30,554 nt of DNA from Ignavibacteria bacterium (lineage in GTDB: Bacteria > Bacteroidota > Ignavibacteria > Ignavibacteriales > Melioribacteraceae). Location of the stretch: NCBI GenBank assembly GCA_011049495.1, contig DSBF01000034.1:1-30554 (forward strand), written 5' to 3'. Numbering within the stretch: the first letter of the stretch is position 1; every line of letters starts with the position of its first letter. The notes under the pieces are model-generated. The model was not told the origin of the DNA and searched no databases. It worked only from the letters and a program-made list of their open reading frames with translations. Made by a program: the position numbers and the translations under genes. Positions 5,849-13,771 of this stretch are shown in pieces.

Positions 5849-6844
5849 TTAGTTTGTTTCAGTTTTTTCACGAATAAATTTATCGACGTCCATGCCGAAT
5901 TCAAGACCAAAATTTTCAACAATTTCAATCAATTCAGCAAGTGATTTTCTTCCGAAGTTTTTGAATTTAAGCATTTCACTTTCGTCTCTGCGCACGAGGT
6001 CTGCAAGAATTTTAATGTTGGCAGCTTTCAAACAATTATGCGAACGAACACTTAATTCCAGGTCATCAACATTAGTCAGCAGAATTTTTTTAATTCTTTC
6101 AGCTTCGGCATCTTTCTCACTTTCCACTTTATCTTCAACTTGTTCAACATCGAAGTTGATGAAAAGACTAACATGGTCACGCAAAATACTTGCTGCACTT
6201 GATAATGCATCCTCGGGTGTAATAGAACCGTCGGTTGTAACTTCTATAGTTAATTTTTCGAAATCATTACTTTCACCGATACGTACATTTTCAACATCGT
6301 AGCGAACATTTCTAATTGGAGTAAAAATAGAATCAATAGGAATTAGCCCAATAGTTTGATCCTGAATTTTTTGTTCGTTGCTTGGTATATATCCTTTACC
6401 GGTAGCAAAGCGTAATTCCATTATTAAGTTAGCGTCTTTATTTAGCGTTGCAATGTGAAGATCAGGATTAAGAATTTCAATATCGGCAGAAGCATCTTGT
6501 AAATCATTTGCAGTAAGTACACCCGGTCCTTTTAATGATAGTTCGATCTTATTCGCCTTCTTATTGATAATTTTCATTCGTACTTGTTTTAAATTAAGTA
6601 CGATCTCTGTAACATCTTCAACAATACCGGGTATTGAAGTGAATTCATGTAAAACACCTTCAATTTTCACAGCATTAATAGCCGCACCGGTTAATGAAGA
6701 TAAAAGAACTCTTCGAAGCGAATTTCCTAAAGTAACACCATAACCTCTTTCGAGGGGTTGCATAATGAATTTACCATAGCTTTCATTTGATGATTTTTCG
6801 TCAATTACTAATCCGTCGGGCAACTTTATAAAAGGATAGCTCAT
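5849..6844 (-). CDS. rpoA: DNA-directed RNA polymerase subunit alpha
   Basis: A 331-residue alpha subunit, which dimerises to start polymerase assembly and contacts upstream promoter DNA and activators. The N-terminal assembly domain shows the PLERGYGVTLGNSLRRVLL motif (about residues 31-49) and GAAINAVKIEGVLHEFTS. A charged linker (EQVEDKVESEKDAEAE) leads to the C-terminal domain, where LELSVRSHNCLKAANI carries the DNA-contacting Arg and the helix-hairpin-helix KNFGRKSLAEL follows. Length is normal. It lies between rpsD and rplQ, the usual alpha-operon order. Confidence 0.98.
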   Translation of the reverse strand: MSYPFIKLPDGLVIDEKSSNESYGKFIMQPLERGYGVTLGNSLRRVLLSSLTGAAINAVKIEGVLHEFTSIPGIVEDVTEIVLNLKQVRMKIINKKANKIELSLKGPGVLTANDLQDASADIEILNPDLHIATLNKDANLIMELRFATGKGYIPSNEQKIQDQTIGLIPIDSIFTPIRNVRYDVENVRIGESNDFEKLTIEVTTDGSITPEDALSSAASILRDHVSLFINFDVEQVEDKVESEKDAEAERIKKILLTNVDDLELSVRSHNCLKAANIKILADLVRRDESEMLKFKNFGRKSLAELIEIVENFGLEFGMDVDKFIREKTETN

Positions 6845-6880
6845 TTAGCTCCTCTTCTAATTTAATTCAAAATTTGTAAA

Positions 6881-7507
6881 TTACTTAGAGTACAACTCAA
6901 CAACTAACTGTTCATTAGCATTAAGAGGTATCTCTTCACGGGTAGGAATTTGTATAAAAGTTCCTGATAATCCCGCTTTATCAATTGTTAACCAATTGTA
7001 CATATTATCTTTAGTTTTACGTAAAGAATTATGAATTATATCTAATTTTTTACTTTTGTCACGAACAGTAATAACGTCACCAGGTGATAATGCGTAAGAA
7101 GGAATATCAACCACATGCCCGTTGACATCGAAATGTCTGTGCTTAACCATTTGTCTAGCTGCTTTTCTAGAGGGAGCAAATCCTAATCTAAAAACAATGT
7201 TATCCAATCTTCTTTCAAGTAGTTGGACTAAGTTTTCACCTGTAACACCTTTTTGACGATTAGCTTTTTCGAAATAATTTCTAAATTGAGTTTCAAGTAA
7301 ACCGTAAATTCTTTTGATTTTTTGTTTTTCTCTTAACTGTACTCCGTATTCAGAGAATTTTCCACGACGACTTAAACCGTGTTCTCCGGGAGGGAAATTT
7401 TTCTTTTCAATTTCACACTTTTCAGAATGACATTTCGATCCTTTTAGAAATAATTTCTGACGTTCTCTTCTGCACAATTTGCAGCTTGGTCCTGTATATC
7501 TGCCCAT
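6881..7507 (-). CDS. rpsD: 30S ribosomal protein S4
   Basis: A 208-residue uS4, a primary 16S rRNA binder that starts assembly of the small-subunit body. The N-terminus has four cysteines (Cys9, Cys12, Cys26, Cys31) in a zinc-knuckle arrangement, so this is the zinc-binding form. The S4 RNA-binding domain follows (ERRLDNIVFRLGFAPSRKAARQ, abbreviated as residues about 99-120, then VKHRHFDVNGHVV). In many bacteria S4 represses the alpha operon; no leader structure for this is evident here. Confidence 0.98.
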   Translation of the reverse strand: MGRYTGPSCKLCRRERQKLFLKGSKCHSEKCEIEKKNFPPGEHGLSRRGKFSEYGVQLREKQKIKRIYGLLETQFRNYFEKANRQKGVTGENLVQLLERRLDNIVFRLGFAPSRKAARQMVKHRHFDVNGHVVDIPSYALSPGDVITVRDKSKKLDIIHNSLRKTKDNMYNWLTIDKAGLSGTFIQIPTREEIPLNANEQLVVELYSK

Positions 7508-7525
7508 TAACTTTTTTTCTCCTCG

Positions 7526-7912
7526 TTAAACTCTTCTACGTTTTGGTGGTCTACAACCGTTATGCGGTATAGGTGTAATATCTTTAATCGAAAGGATTTG
7601 CAAACCGGCAGTATTGAGTGCTCTAATAGCAGCTTCTCTACCGGAACCTGGTCCTTTAACAAAAACATCAATTCTTCTCAGCCCCAGATCGTATGCTTCT
7701 TTAGCAGCCGCTTCAGCCGTAGTTTGCGCAGCATACGGTGTATTCTTTCGCGAACCTTTAAAACCGTTTTTACCGGCAGATGACCACGAAATCGTGTTAC
7801 CGTATATATCGGTTAATGTAACAATTACGTTATTGAAAGAAGCTTTAATATGAGCCACTCCAACCACGTCTACATGAACTTTCTTTTTTGTTTTTCTTTG
7901 AACTTTAGCCAA
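7526..7912 (-). CDS. rpsK: 30S ribosomal protein S11
   Basis: A 128-residue uS11 of the small-subunit platform. It ends with the hallmark ITPIPHNGCRPPKRRRV and contains GKNGFKGSRKNTPYAAQ and VFVKGPGSGREAAIRAL. The start is TTG at 7910-7912, preceded by GGAGG with a 9-nt gap, and the protein begins LAKVQRKTKKK in the usual register. Between rpsM and rpsD as in most bacteria. Confidence 0.98.
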   Translation of the reverse strand: MAKVQRKTKKKVHVDVVGVAHIKASFNNVIVTLTDIYGNTISWSSAGKNGFKGSRKNTPYAAQTTAEAAAKEAYDLGLRRIDVFVKGPGSGREAAIRALNTAGLQILSIKDITPIPHNGCRPPKRRRV

Positions 7913-7935
7913 AACTAAATTCCTCCGTTATTAAA

Positions 7936-8319
7936 TTACTTCTTAGTAGGTGCTTTTTTCTTTCCTGCAACAGTTCTACGTTTACCTTTTCGGGTTCTAG
8001 AGTTAGTTCGGGTTCTTTGACCTCTTACAGGAAGTCCTCTTCTGTGTCTTAGACCTCGGTAACAACCTATATCCATTAATCTCTTAATATTTTGTTGAAC
8101 CTCACTGCGCAGAGCACCTTCTACTTTTATTTCCGCAGTCATTATTGAACGAATTTTTGCAACATCACTTTCATTCAATTCCGAAATCTTCATGTTAGGA
8201 TCAACTTGAGCTTTTTCTAAAATTTCTAAAGCAGTAGTTTGTCCAATTCCATAAATATAGGTTAACCCTACATAAGCTTTCTTATTTTTTGGTAAGTCAA
8301 CACCTGCAATACGAGCCAA
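7936..8319 (-). CDS. rpsM: 30S ribosomal protein S13
   Basis: A 127-residue uS13 of the small-subunit head, which forms bridges to the large subunit. It shows ARIAGVDLPKNKK at the start, the helix-hairpin-helix TYIYGIGQTTA, and the basic tail CYRGLRHRRGLPVRGQRTRTN. The start codon is TTG at 8317-8319 with GGAGG 8 nt upstream, giving the conserved N-terminus. First gene of the alpha group here, directly after rpmJ. Confidence 0.98.
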   Translation of the reverse strand: MARIAGVDLPKNKKAYVGLTYIYGIGQTTALEILEKAQVDPNMKISELNESDVAKIRSIMTAEIKVEGALRSEVQQNIKRLMDIGCYRGLRHRRGLPVRGQRTRTNSRTRKGKRRTVAGKKKAPTKK

Positions 8320-8338
8320 ACTAAGACCTCCTTATTTA

Positions 8339-8452
8339 TTAACCTTGACGTTGTTTGTGTTTTGGATTTTTACAAATAACTCTAACAACGCCTTTTCTTT
8401 TAATTACTTTACAATGTTCACAAATTTTTCTAACTGAAGCACGAACTTTCAT
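8339..8452 (-). CDS. rpmJ: 50S ribosomal protein L36
   Basis: A 37-residue bL36, read directly from the bases. It begins MKVRASVRKICEHCK and ends NPKHKQRQG. The zinc ligands Cys11, Cys14, Cys27 and His32 are all present, so this is the zinc-binding form. ATG at 8450-8452, TAA at 8339-8341. It sits between infA and rpsM, the standard place for this gene. Confidence 0.97.
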   Translation of the reverse strand: MKVRASVRKICEHCKVIKRKGVVRVICKNPKHKQRQG

Positions 8453-8469
8453 TTTATCTCCGAATAAAA

Positions 8470-8688
8470 CTATTTATATCTATAAGTAATTCTGCCTTTA
8501 TTTAAATCGTATGGAGACATTTCAACAGCAACTTTGTCACCAACTAAAATTTTAATAAAGTGCATTCTCATTTTACCCGATATATGGGCTAAAATTTCAT
8601 GACCGTTATCAAGTTTCACTTTAAAATTAGCATTTGGCAGCGTATCAGTTACAACTCCGTCTACTTTTATTGGACCTTGTTTAGCCAT
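8470..8688 (-). CDS. infA: Translation initiation factor IF-1
   Basis: A 72-residue IF-1, a single OB-fold (S1-like) protein that binds the ribosomal A site during initiation. It shows the family pattern GVVTDTLPNANFKVKLDNGH, then ILAHISGKMRMHFIKIL, and ends VEMSPYDLNKGRITYRYK. Length is exactly typical. Located between map and rpmJ, 9 nt after the map stop codon. Confidence 0.98.
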   Translation of the reverse strand: MAKQGPIKVDGVVTDTLPNANFKVKLDNGHEILAHISGKMRMHFIKILVGDKVAVEMSPYDLNKGRITYRYK

Positions 8689-8697
8689 ACCATCTAT

Positions 8698-9459
8698 TTA
8701 TATTTTTGATAAAATTTCTGCCTTTCCGTCAACTATTGCAACCGAATGTTCAAAATGACAGGATGCTTTACCGTCGCTTGTTAATACCGTCCAGCCATCA
8801 TCAGCAACATGAACATTATATTTACCTAAATTAATCATCGGCTCAATTGCAAAGGTCATTCCGTTTTTTATTACGGGACCAGTACCGGGTTTACCATAAT
8901 TTGGGATTTGAGGTTCTTCATGCAAATACTTTCCCATACCATGTCCGCAAAGATCTCTTACAACGGAAAATCCTGCCTTCTCAACATAATGTTGAATTGC
9001 ATACCCGATATCACCGATTCTATTACCGGCAACAGTTTGTTCTATCCCCAGATAAAGAGATTTTTCGGTAACTTCCATCAATCTCTTTTTATCTTCATCA
9101 AGTTCACCAATGGCAATTGAAATAGCTGCATCGCCAAAGTAACCATTTTTTTCAACTCCGACATCAACAGAGAGAATTTCACCATTTTGAAGAACTCTTT
9201 CACCAGGAATACCGTGAACAACTTCGTCATCAATTGAAGAACAAATAGACCCGGGAAAATCAAAGGAACCTGATTGTGAATAACCTTTGAAAGCCGGAAC
9301 AGCGTTATTACTTCTTATATAATCTTCAGCAATCTGATCTAATTCTAATGTTGTTTTTCCTTCTTCAGCGTATCTTTTAACTAATTGTAAAGTTTCAGCA
9401 ACAATCTTACAACTTTCTCTAATGTAATCGATTTCCTTTTTCGTTTTAATAAGAATCAC
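8698..9459 (-). CDS. map: Methionine aminopeptidase, type I
   Basis: A 253-residue type I methionine aminopeptidase, which removes the initiator methionine from nascent proteins. All five metal ligands of the pita-bread fold are found: Asp99 and Asp110 (LSVDVGVEKNGYFGDAA), His173 (CGHGMGKYLHE), Glu206 (FAIEPM) and Glu237 (FEHSVAIV). There is no N-terminal extension. Start is GTG at 9457-9459, eight bases after the secY stop codon. The secY-map-infA order without adk is a common variant of the spc operon. Confidence 0.97.
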   Translation of the reverse strand: MILIKTKKEIDYIRESCKIVAETLQLVKRYAEEGKTTLELDQIAEDYIRSNNAVPAFKGYSQSGSFDFPGSICSSIDDEVVHGIPGERVLQNGEILSVDVGVEKNGYFGDAAISIAIGELDEDKKRLMEVTEKSLYLGIEQTVAGNRIGDIGYAIQHYVEKAGFSVVRDLCGHGMGKYLHEEPQIPNYGKPGTGPVIKNGMTFAIEPMINLGKYNVHVADDGWTVLTSDGKASCHFEHSVAIVDGKAEILSKI

Positions 9460-9467
9460 AACAAAAC

Positions 9468-10805
9468 CTAACCTCTACGACCTCTAAGTTTACCTGATTT
9501 CATAAAACCATCGTAGTGTCGCATCAACAAATGCGATTCAATTTGATTTAGTGTATCAAGAGCAACACCTACCATAATTAGCAAACTTGTGCCACCGAAA
9601 AATTGTGAAAAGCTTCCTGAAACACCAAAACGATTTACAAATGCGGGAAGTATTGCAACAATTGCTAAGAATACTGAACCCGGCAATGTAATCTTTGTTA
9701 AAATATTATCTATAAATTCAGCAGTTTGTTTCCCCGGTCGAATACCCGGAACAAAGCCACCTTGTTTTTTCATATTTTCTGCTACGTCTTGCGGATTAAA
9801 TGCAATGGCAGTATAGAAATAAGTAAAGAACACAATCATCAAAGCGTATATGAATGAATACGTGAACGATGTGTAAACAAAATAACTTGCCAACGACTGC
9901 ATAAATTCATTATCAGGGAAAAATGCCAATACCGTATTTGGTATAAACATAATAGACTGTGCAAAGATAATAGGCATAACACCTGCTGTATTGACACGAA
10001 GCGGAATATATTGAGTTACACCACCATAAATTTTTCTACCGACAACTCTCTTTGCGTATTGTACAGGGATTCTTCTTGTACCTTGTGTTACAAGAACTAT
10101 TCCAGCAATTATAGCAACCATGAAGATGAGGACTACAATTTCAATAACAATGTTTCTAGTTCCGGCTGCAATTAATCTATATTCGTCCATCATTGCAAAA
10201 GGAAGTCTATTGATAATACCAATAAAAATGATCAATGAAATACCGTTACCAATTCCCTTCTCTGTAATTTGTTCACCCATCCACATCATAAATACTGTAC
10301 CGGCAACAAGAAATACCACAGCGGTAAACGTAAATCCAAAACCGGAAACCTCCGGCGAGATTATCGGGACACCGTTTGCAGTCATACTTGACAAATAAAT
10401 TGTTACACTCCATGCCTGCAACGTTGAGATAAAAACGGTACCATACCTCGTAAGCTGTGTAATTTTCTTTCTACCTTCTTCCCCTTCTCGCTGAAGTTTT
10501 TGGAAATACGGTACAACGGCACCAAGCAACTGAATAATAATAGATGCACTAATATACGGCATAATACCAAGTGCAAAGACAGCAGCATTAGAGAAAGCAC
10601 CGCCTACAAACAAATCATATAGTCCGAAAAGATTATCGGATGTTTGATTTGCCATAGCTTCAGAAAGAACACGGGCATCAACACCAGGTAAAGTGATATG
10701 AGCACCAATTCTTACAATCACTAAAAGAGCTAAGGTATAAAGAATTCTTTGTCTTAGCTCATGAATTTTAAAAATATTACGGAACGTATCTTGTAATTTT
10801 CCCAT
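9468..10805 (-). CDS. secY: Protein translocase subunit SecY
   Basis: A 445-residue SecY, the channel subunit of the Sec translocon in the inner membrane, with about ten hydrophobic helices. Visible signatures are the plug region after helix 1 (residues about 55-75), GEQITEKGIGNGIS (about 177-190), the cytosolic loop RRIPVQYA (244-251) that contacts SecA and the ribosome, and PLRVNTAGVMP (268-278). Its ATG overlaps the rplO stop codon by one base (TAATG), so translation is probably coupled to L15. Confidence 0.98.
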   Translation of the reverse strand: MGKLQDTFRNIFKIHELRQRILYTLALLVIVRIGAHITLPGVDARVLSEAMANQTSDNLFGLYDLFVGGAFSNAAVFALGIMPYISASIIIQLLGAVVPYFQKLQREGEEGRKKITQLTRYGTVFISTLQAWSVTIYLSSMTANGVPIISPEVSGFGFTFTAVVFLVAGTVFMMWMGEQITEKGIGNGISLIIFIGIINRLPFAMMDEYRLIAAGTRNIVIEIVVLIFMVAIIAGIVLVTQGTRRIPVQYAKRVVGRKIYGGVTQYIPLRVNTAGVMPIIFAQSIMFIPNTVLAFFPDNEFMQSLASYFVYTSFTYSFIYALMIVFFTYFYTAIAFNPQDVAENMKKQGGFVPGIRPGKQTAEFIDNILTKITLPGSVFLAIVAILPAFVNRFGVSGSFSQFFGGTSLLIMVGVALDTLNQIESHLLMRHYDGFMKSGKLRGRRG

Positions 10806-11266
10806 TAAACTTTAGTCTCTTTAATAGTTCCACCAGCAGATTCAATTTTTTCTTTTGCAGATGCACTGAAAGCATTTGCTTCAACATCTAATTTAGCGGT
10901 AAGTTCGCCTTGACCTAATATTTTATAAGGACCCACTTTATTTATAACACCGGCTTTATAAAGAGCCACGGCATCAACTTTATTATTTTCTAACTTATTA
11001 TCATCAGCCAATTTTTGAAGAGAACTTACGTTTACAGCCTGATATTCTATTCTAAAACGATTTTTAAAACCTCTTTTAGGAACTCTTCTTTGAAGAGGCA
11101 TTTGACCGCCTTCAAACCATGCTCTATATTTAGCACCAGATCTAGATTTCTGTCCGTTCATACCGCGGGTAGAAGTACCTCCATAACCGGAGCCTTCACC
11201 GCGTCCGACTCGTTTTCTTTTTTTCTTTGATCCATCGGCATATTTAAGATTACTTAAGATATCCAT
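10805..11266 (-). CDS. rplO: 50S ribosomal protein L15
   Basis: A 153-residue uL15. The glycine/arginine-rich N-terminal part (RVGRGEGSGYGGTSTRGMNGQ) penetrates 23S rRNA, and the globular C-terminal part carries GVINKVGPYKILGQGELT. Length is close to that of E. coli (144) with a slightly longer end. It lies between rpmD and secY, overlapping secY by one base. Confidence 0.98.
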   Translation of the reverse strand: MDILSNLKYADGSKKKRKRVGRGEGSGYGGTSTRGMNGQKSRSGAKYRAWFEGGQMPLQRRVPKRGFKNRFRIEYQAVNVSSLQKLADDNKLENNKVDAVALYKAGVINKVGPYKILGQGELTAKLDVEANAFSASAKEKIESAGGTIKETKV

Positions 11267-11275
11267 TTATTCCTC

Positions 11276-11470
11276 TTATTCTTCAATTTCAACAACATCA
11301 ACTAAGTGTGCTACTTTTTTAATCATACCTCTAATTTGAGGAGTATCGTTATGAAGTTTAAAATAATTCGGTCTTCCTAACCCCAAAGCTTCGATAGTTA
11401 GTTTTTGGTCTTTGGGTCTATCAATTACACTTTTAGTCTGAATAACTTTTATTTTTTTTGTTTTTGCCAT
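11276..11470 (-). CDS. rpmD: 50S ribosomal protein L30
   Basis: A 64-residue uL30. It shows the family core IKVIQTKSVIDRPKDQK, the GLGRPNYFKLH loop and the end PQIRGMIKKVAHLVDVVE. Length and place between rpsE and rplO are normal for bacteria. Confidence 0.97.
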   Translation of the reverse strand: MAKTKKIKVIQTKSVIDRPKDQKLTIEALGLGRPNYFKLHNDTPQIRGMIKKVAHLVDVVEIEE

Positions 11471-11486
11471 TATACTGCCTCAACAA

Positions 11487-11993
11487 TTAAGCGTTGAAAA
11501 GTTGATGAATTTCCATACCACGTCGACGAGCCATACTTGCCGCATCTATAAGACTGAGTAAACCATTTAAAGTTGCTTTAACTTGATTATGCGGATTAGA
11601 AGAACCAAGTGACTTTGTTAGAACATCTTGAATACCAGCAGATTCAAGAACTGCTCGCACACCGCCGCCGGCAATAAGTCCCGTACCGGGTGAAGCCGGT
11701 TTCAATAAAACCTTACCAGCGCCAAATTTTCCGAGTATTGGATGCGGAATTGTACCTTTTACAACAGGAACTTTATATACATTTTTCTTTGCATCATCAA
11801 TACCTTTTGAAATTGCATCGGTAACTTCATTTGCTTTTCCTAAGCCGACACCAACGTGACCATTACCGTCACCAACGACAACAATCGCATTAAAGCTGAA
11901 TCTTCTACCACCTTTTACAACTTTAGCAACACGATTAATGTGAACAACTTTTTCTTTAAGATTTTCGATTCCGGATACTTTTTTGTACCTCAA
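11487..11993 (-). CDS. rpsE: 30S ribosomal protein S5
   Basis: A 168-residue uS5, which lines the mRNA entry site and affects decoding accuracy. The N-terminal dsRNA-binding-like domain shows VVKGGRRFSFNAIVVVGDGNG, followed by VGLGKANEVTDAISKG; the C-terminal part has GTGLIAGGGVRAVLESAG and ends RRRGMEIHQLFNA. The start is TTG at 11991-11993 with AGGAG 7 nt upstream. Unusually, it is separated from rplR by a tRNA gene and a 56-nt leader, so its mRNA 5' end may be made by tRNA processing. Confidence 0.98.
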   Translation of the reverse strand: MRYKKVSGIENLKEKVVHINRVAKVVKGGRRFSFNAIVVVGDGNGHVGVGLGKANEVTDAISKGIDDAKKNVYKVPVVKGTIPHPILGKFGAGKVLLKPASPGTGLIAGGGVRAVLESAGIQDVLTKSLGSSNPHNQVKATLNGLLSLIDAASMARRRGMEIHQLFNA

Positions 11994-12049
11994 TTTCTAG
12001 CTCCTTGCTTACAATAAATTTTCGATTCGTCTAAAATTTCTAAATAGCC

Positions 12050-12123
12050 TGGCTGCCGGGAGAGGATTCGAACCTCTACAGACGCCTCCAAAGGGCGTAG
12101 TCCTACCGTTAGACGACCCGGCA
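12050..12123 (-). tRNA. tRNA-Gln (anticodon TTG), CCA encoded
   Basis: Read on the minus strand the 74 bases fold as a full cloverleaf. The acceptor stem TGCCGGG pairs with CCCGGCA; a 15-base D arm follows, with GG in its loop; the anticodon stem ACGCC/GGCGT closes the loop CTTTGGA, giving anticodon TTG (Gln, CAA); a 4-base variable region is followed by the T stem AGAGG/CCTCT with loop TTCGAAT. The discriminator base is G, as usual for tRNA-Gln, and CCA is encoded. It lies 5 nt after the rplR stop codon and 56 nt before rpsE, on the same strand, inside a ribosomal protein operon. Confidence 0.96.
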
Positions 12124-12128
12124 ATGAA

Positions 12129-12494
12129 TTAAATTTTCAATCCGCCCTCGCGGGCACCATCGGCAAGTGCTTTTACTCGTCCATGGTATCTATAAATATT
12201 TCTATCAAACAGTGCTGTTTTTATTCCTGCTTCTATTGCTTTTTTTGCGGCTAATGTTCCAACTACTTTACTTTCTTCTGTTTTTGATTTTGCATTTTTA
12301 ATTTCTTCTGCAATTTCTTTTGATAAAGAAGAAACAGAGAATATTGTTTTGCCGGCATTATCGTCAATAAATTGCACATAAATTTGGTTGAGACTTCTGA
12401 ATACATTCATTCTTGGTCTTTCGGCAGTTCCCCAAATTTTCTGCCTAACTCTAATTTTCTTTTTAGCTTTTTGTAATTCTGTTTTTCTTAACAT
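12129..12494 (-). CDS. rplR: 50S ribosomal protein L18
   Basis: A 121-residue uL18, which binds 5S rRNA in the central protuberance. It shows the conserved GTAERPRMNVFRSLNQIYVQ and the end YHGRVKALADGAREGGLKI. Length is typical. The stop codon lies 5 nt before the mature 5' end of tRNA-Gln, so RNase P cleavage of a shared transcript would cut directly behind this gene. Confidence 0.98.
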   Translation of the reverse strand: MLRKTELQKAKKKIRVRQKIWGTAERPRMNVFRSLNQIYVQFIDDNAGKTIFSVSSLSKEIAEEIKNAKSKTEESKVVGTLAAKKAIEAGIKTALFDRNIYRYHGRVKALADGAREGGLKI

Positions 12495-12512
12495 GGTTTA
12501 ACTAATCTCCCA

Positions 12513-13046
12513 TTAACCAGCAGTCTTACCGGCTTTTCTGATAATTGTTTCGTCAGAGTATTTTATACCTTTTCCTTTATAGGGTTCCGGTTTTCTAAAG
12601 GATCTGATTTTTGCAGCAACTAAACCGACTAATTCTTTATCAAAACCACTAATTTTGATTTGAGTTGGTGTTGGTACTTCAAGTGTTATAGTATCAGGCG
12701 GAACAAAATATATAGGGTGAGAATAACCTATATTTATAAATAAATTCTTCCCTTTTAATTCTGCTCGATAACCTACACCTACTATATCAAGTGTTTTGGA
12801 ATATCCTTCTGAAACTCCTATTACGATATTCTGAATTAGTGCTCTTGTAAGTCCATGCAAGGATTTACTTTCCTTAGAATCATCAGGTCTCAATACAGAA
12901 AGCTCTTGATCTTGGATTTCAATTTTCATTTTGGGATGAACATCTAATTGCATCTCTCCAAGTTTACCTTTTATAATAAGGCTTCCGTTCGATTGGCTAA
13001 CCTGAACGTCTTTAATATTAATTGGTTGTTTACCTACTCTAGACAA
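12513..13046 (-). CDS. rplF: 50S ribosomal protein L6
   Basis: A 177-residue uL6 with the duplicated fold; it sits near the factor-binding site of the large subunit. It begins SRVGKQPINI and ends with EPYKGKGIKYSDETIIRKAGK, the family signature. The start is TTG at 13044-13046, with GAGGAA about 8 nt upstream. Normal length and position in the spc group. Confidence 0.98.
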   Translation of the reverse strand: MSRVGKQPINIKDVQVSQSNGSLIIKGKLGEMQLDVHPKMKIEIQDQELSVLRPDDSKESKSLHGLTRALIQNIVIGVSEGYSKTLDIVGVGYRAELKGKNLFINIGYSHPIYFVPPDTITLEVPTPTQIKISGFDKELVGLVAAKIRSFRKPEPYKGKGIKYSDETIIRKAGKTAG

Positions 13047-13068
13047 TTTACTTTCCTCTTTACAAAAT

Positions 13069-13464
13069 TTACCAAATGTGAGCTAGAACTTCACCGCCAA
13101 CAGCATCTCTTCTAGCTTGTTTATCGGAGACAATTCCTTTTGAAGTTGAAATTACAGCAATACCAAGACCATTTAAAACTCTAGGTACATCATCTTTTCC
13201 GCAGTATCTTCTCAAACCCGGTTTACTTACTTTTTCCAAACCGGTAATAGATGGGACACCGTTAATATATTGAAGATGAACTCTAAGAACATTTTGTTTA
13301 TTATCTTCAATTACATTATAATCTCTAATAAACTTGTTTTCCTTCATCAATTCAGCTATACGAATTTTAGTGTTAGAAGCAGGAATATCAACAAAACGTT
13401 TTTTTGCTTTAACAGCATTGCGAATTCTAGTCAAAAAATCTGATATAGGATCAGTCACCGACAT
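13069..13464 (-). CDS. rpsH: 30S ribosomal protein S8
   Basis: A 131-residue uS8, a central-domain 16S rRNA binder. It starts MSVTDPISDFLTRIRNAVKA and ends with STSKGIVSDKQARRDAVGG plus EVLAHIW, both family signatures. In E. coli S8 represses the spc operon by binding its mRNA; no such site could be recognised here by eye. Confidence 0.98.
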   Translation of the reverse strand: MSVTDPISDFLTRIRNAVKAKKRFVDIPASNTKIRIAELMKENKFIRDYNVIEDNKQNVLRVHLQYINGVPSITGLEKVSKPGLRRYCGKDDVPRVLNGLGIAVISTSKGIVSDKQARRDAVGGEVLAHIW

Positions 13465-13483
13465 TTAAGATTCTCCTTCTGTG

Positions 13484-13753
13484 TTACCAACTTGATTTTT
13501 TTACGCCAGGTATTTCACCTTTAGATGCCATTTCACGAAGCACCAATCTTGAAATACCAAACTTTCTATAATAACCGCGAGATCTTCCGGTAAGTTGACA
13601 TCTGTTTCTCATACGAATAGCAGATGAATTCTTAGGAAGCAGTTGTAATGCATCATAATCTCCGGCTTCTTTTAATTCTTTACGAAGTTTTGCATACTTC
13701 TCTACTAATTTTTTTCTTTTTTCTTCTCGCGCAATTAAACTTTTTCTTGCCAT
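13484..13753 (-). CDS. rpsN: 30S ribosomal protein S14 (zinc-independent form)
   Basis: An 89-residue uS14. It is the longer form without the CxxC zinc motif; the only cysteine is in RCQLTGRSRGYYRKFG. The C-terminal ISRLVLREMASKGEIPGVKKSSW-type end (positions about 67-89) is conserved. Located between rplE and rpsH, as usual. The zinc-independent form contrasts with the zinc-binding S4 and L36 encoded nearby. Confidence 0.98.
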   Translation of the reverse strand: MARKSLIAREEKRKKLVEKYAKLRKELKEAGDYDALQLLPKNSSAIRMRNRCQLTGRSRGYYRKFGISRLVLREMASKGEIPGVKKSSW

Positions 13754-13771
13754 TTTAACCCTAATTTATAA

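Noticed and set aside
5892..6302. 136-codon open frame on the plus strand opposite rpoA
   Set aside because: The translation is Ser/Leu-rich, matches no family and lies fully antisense to a highly conserved gene; it is a shadow of rpoA codon use.
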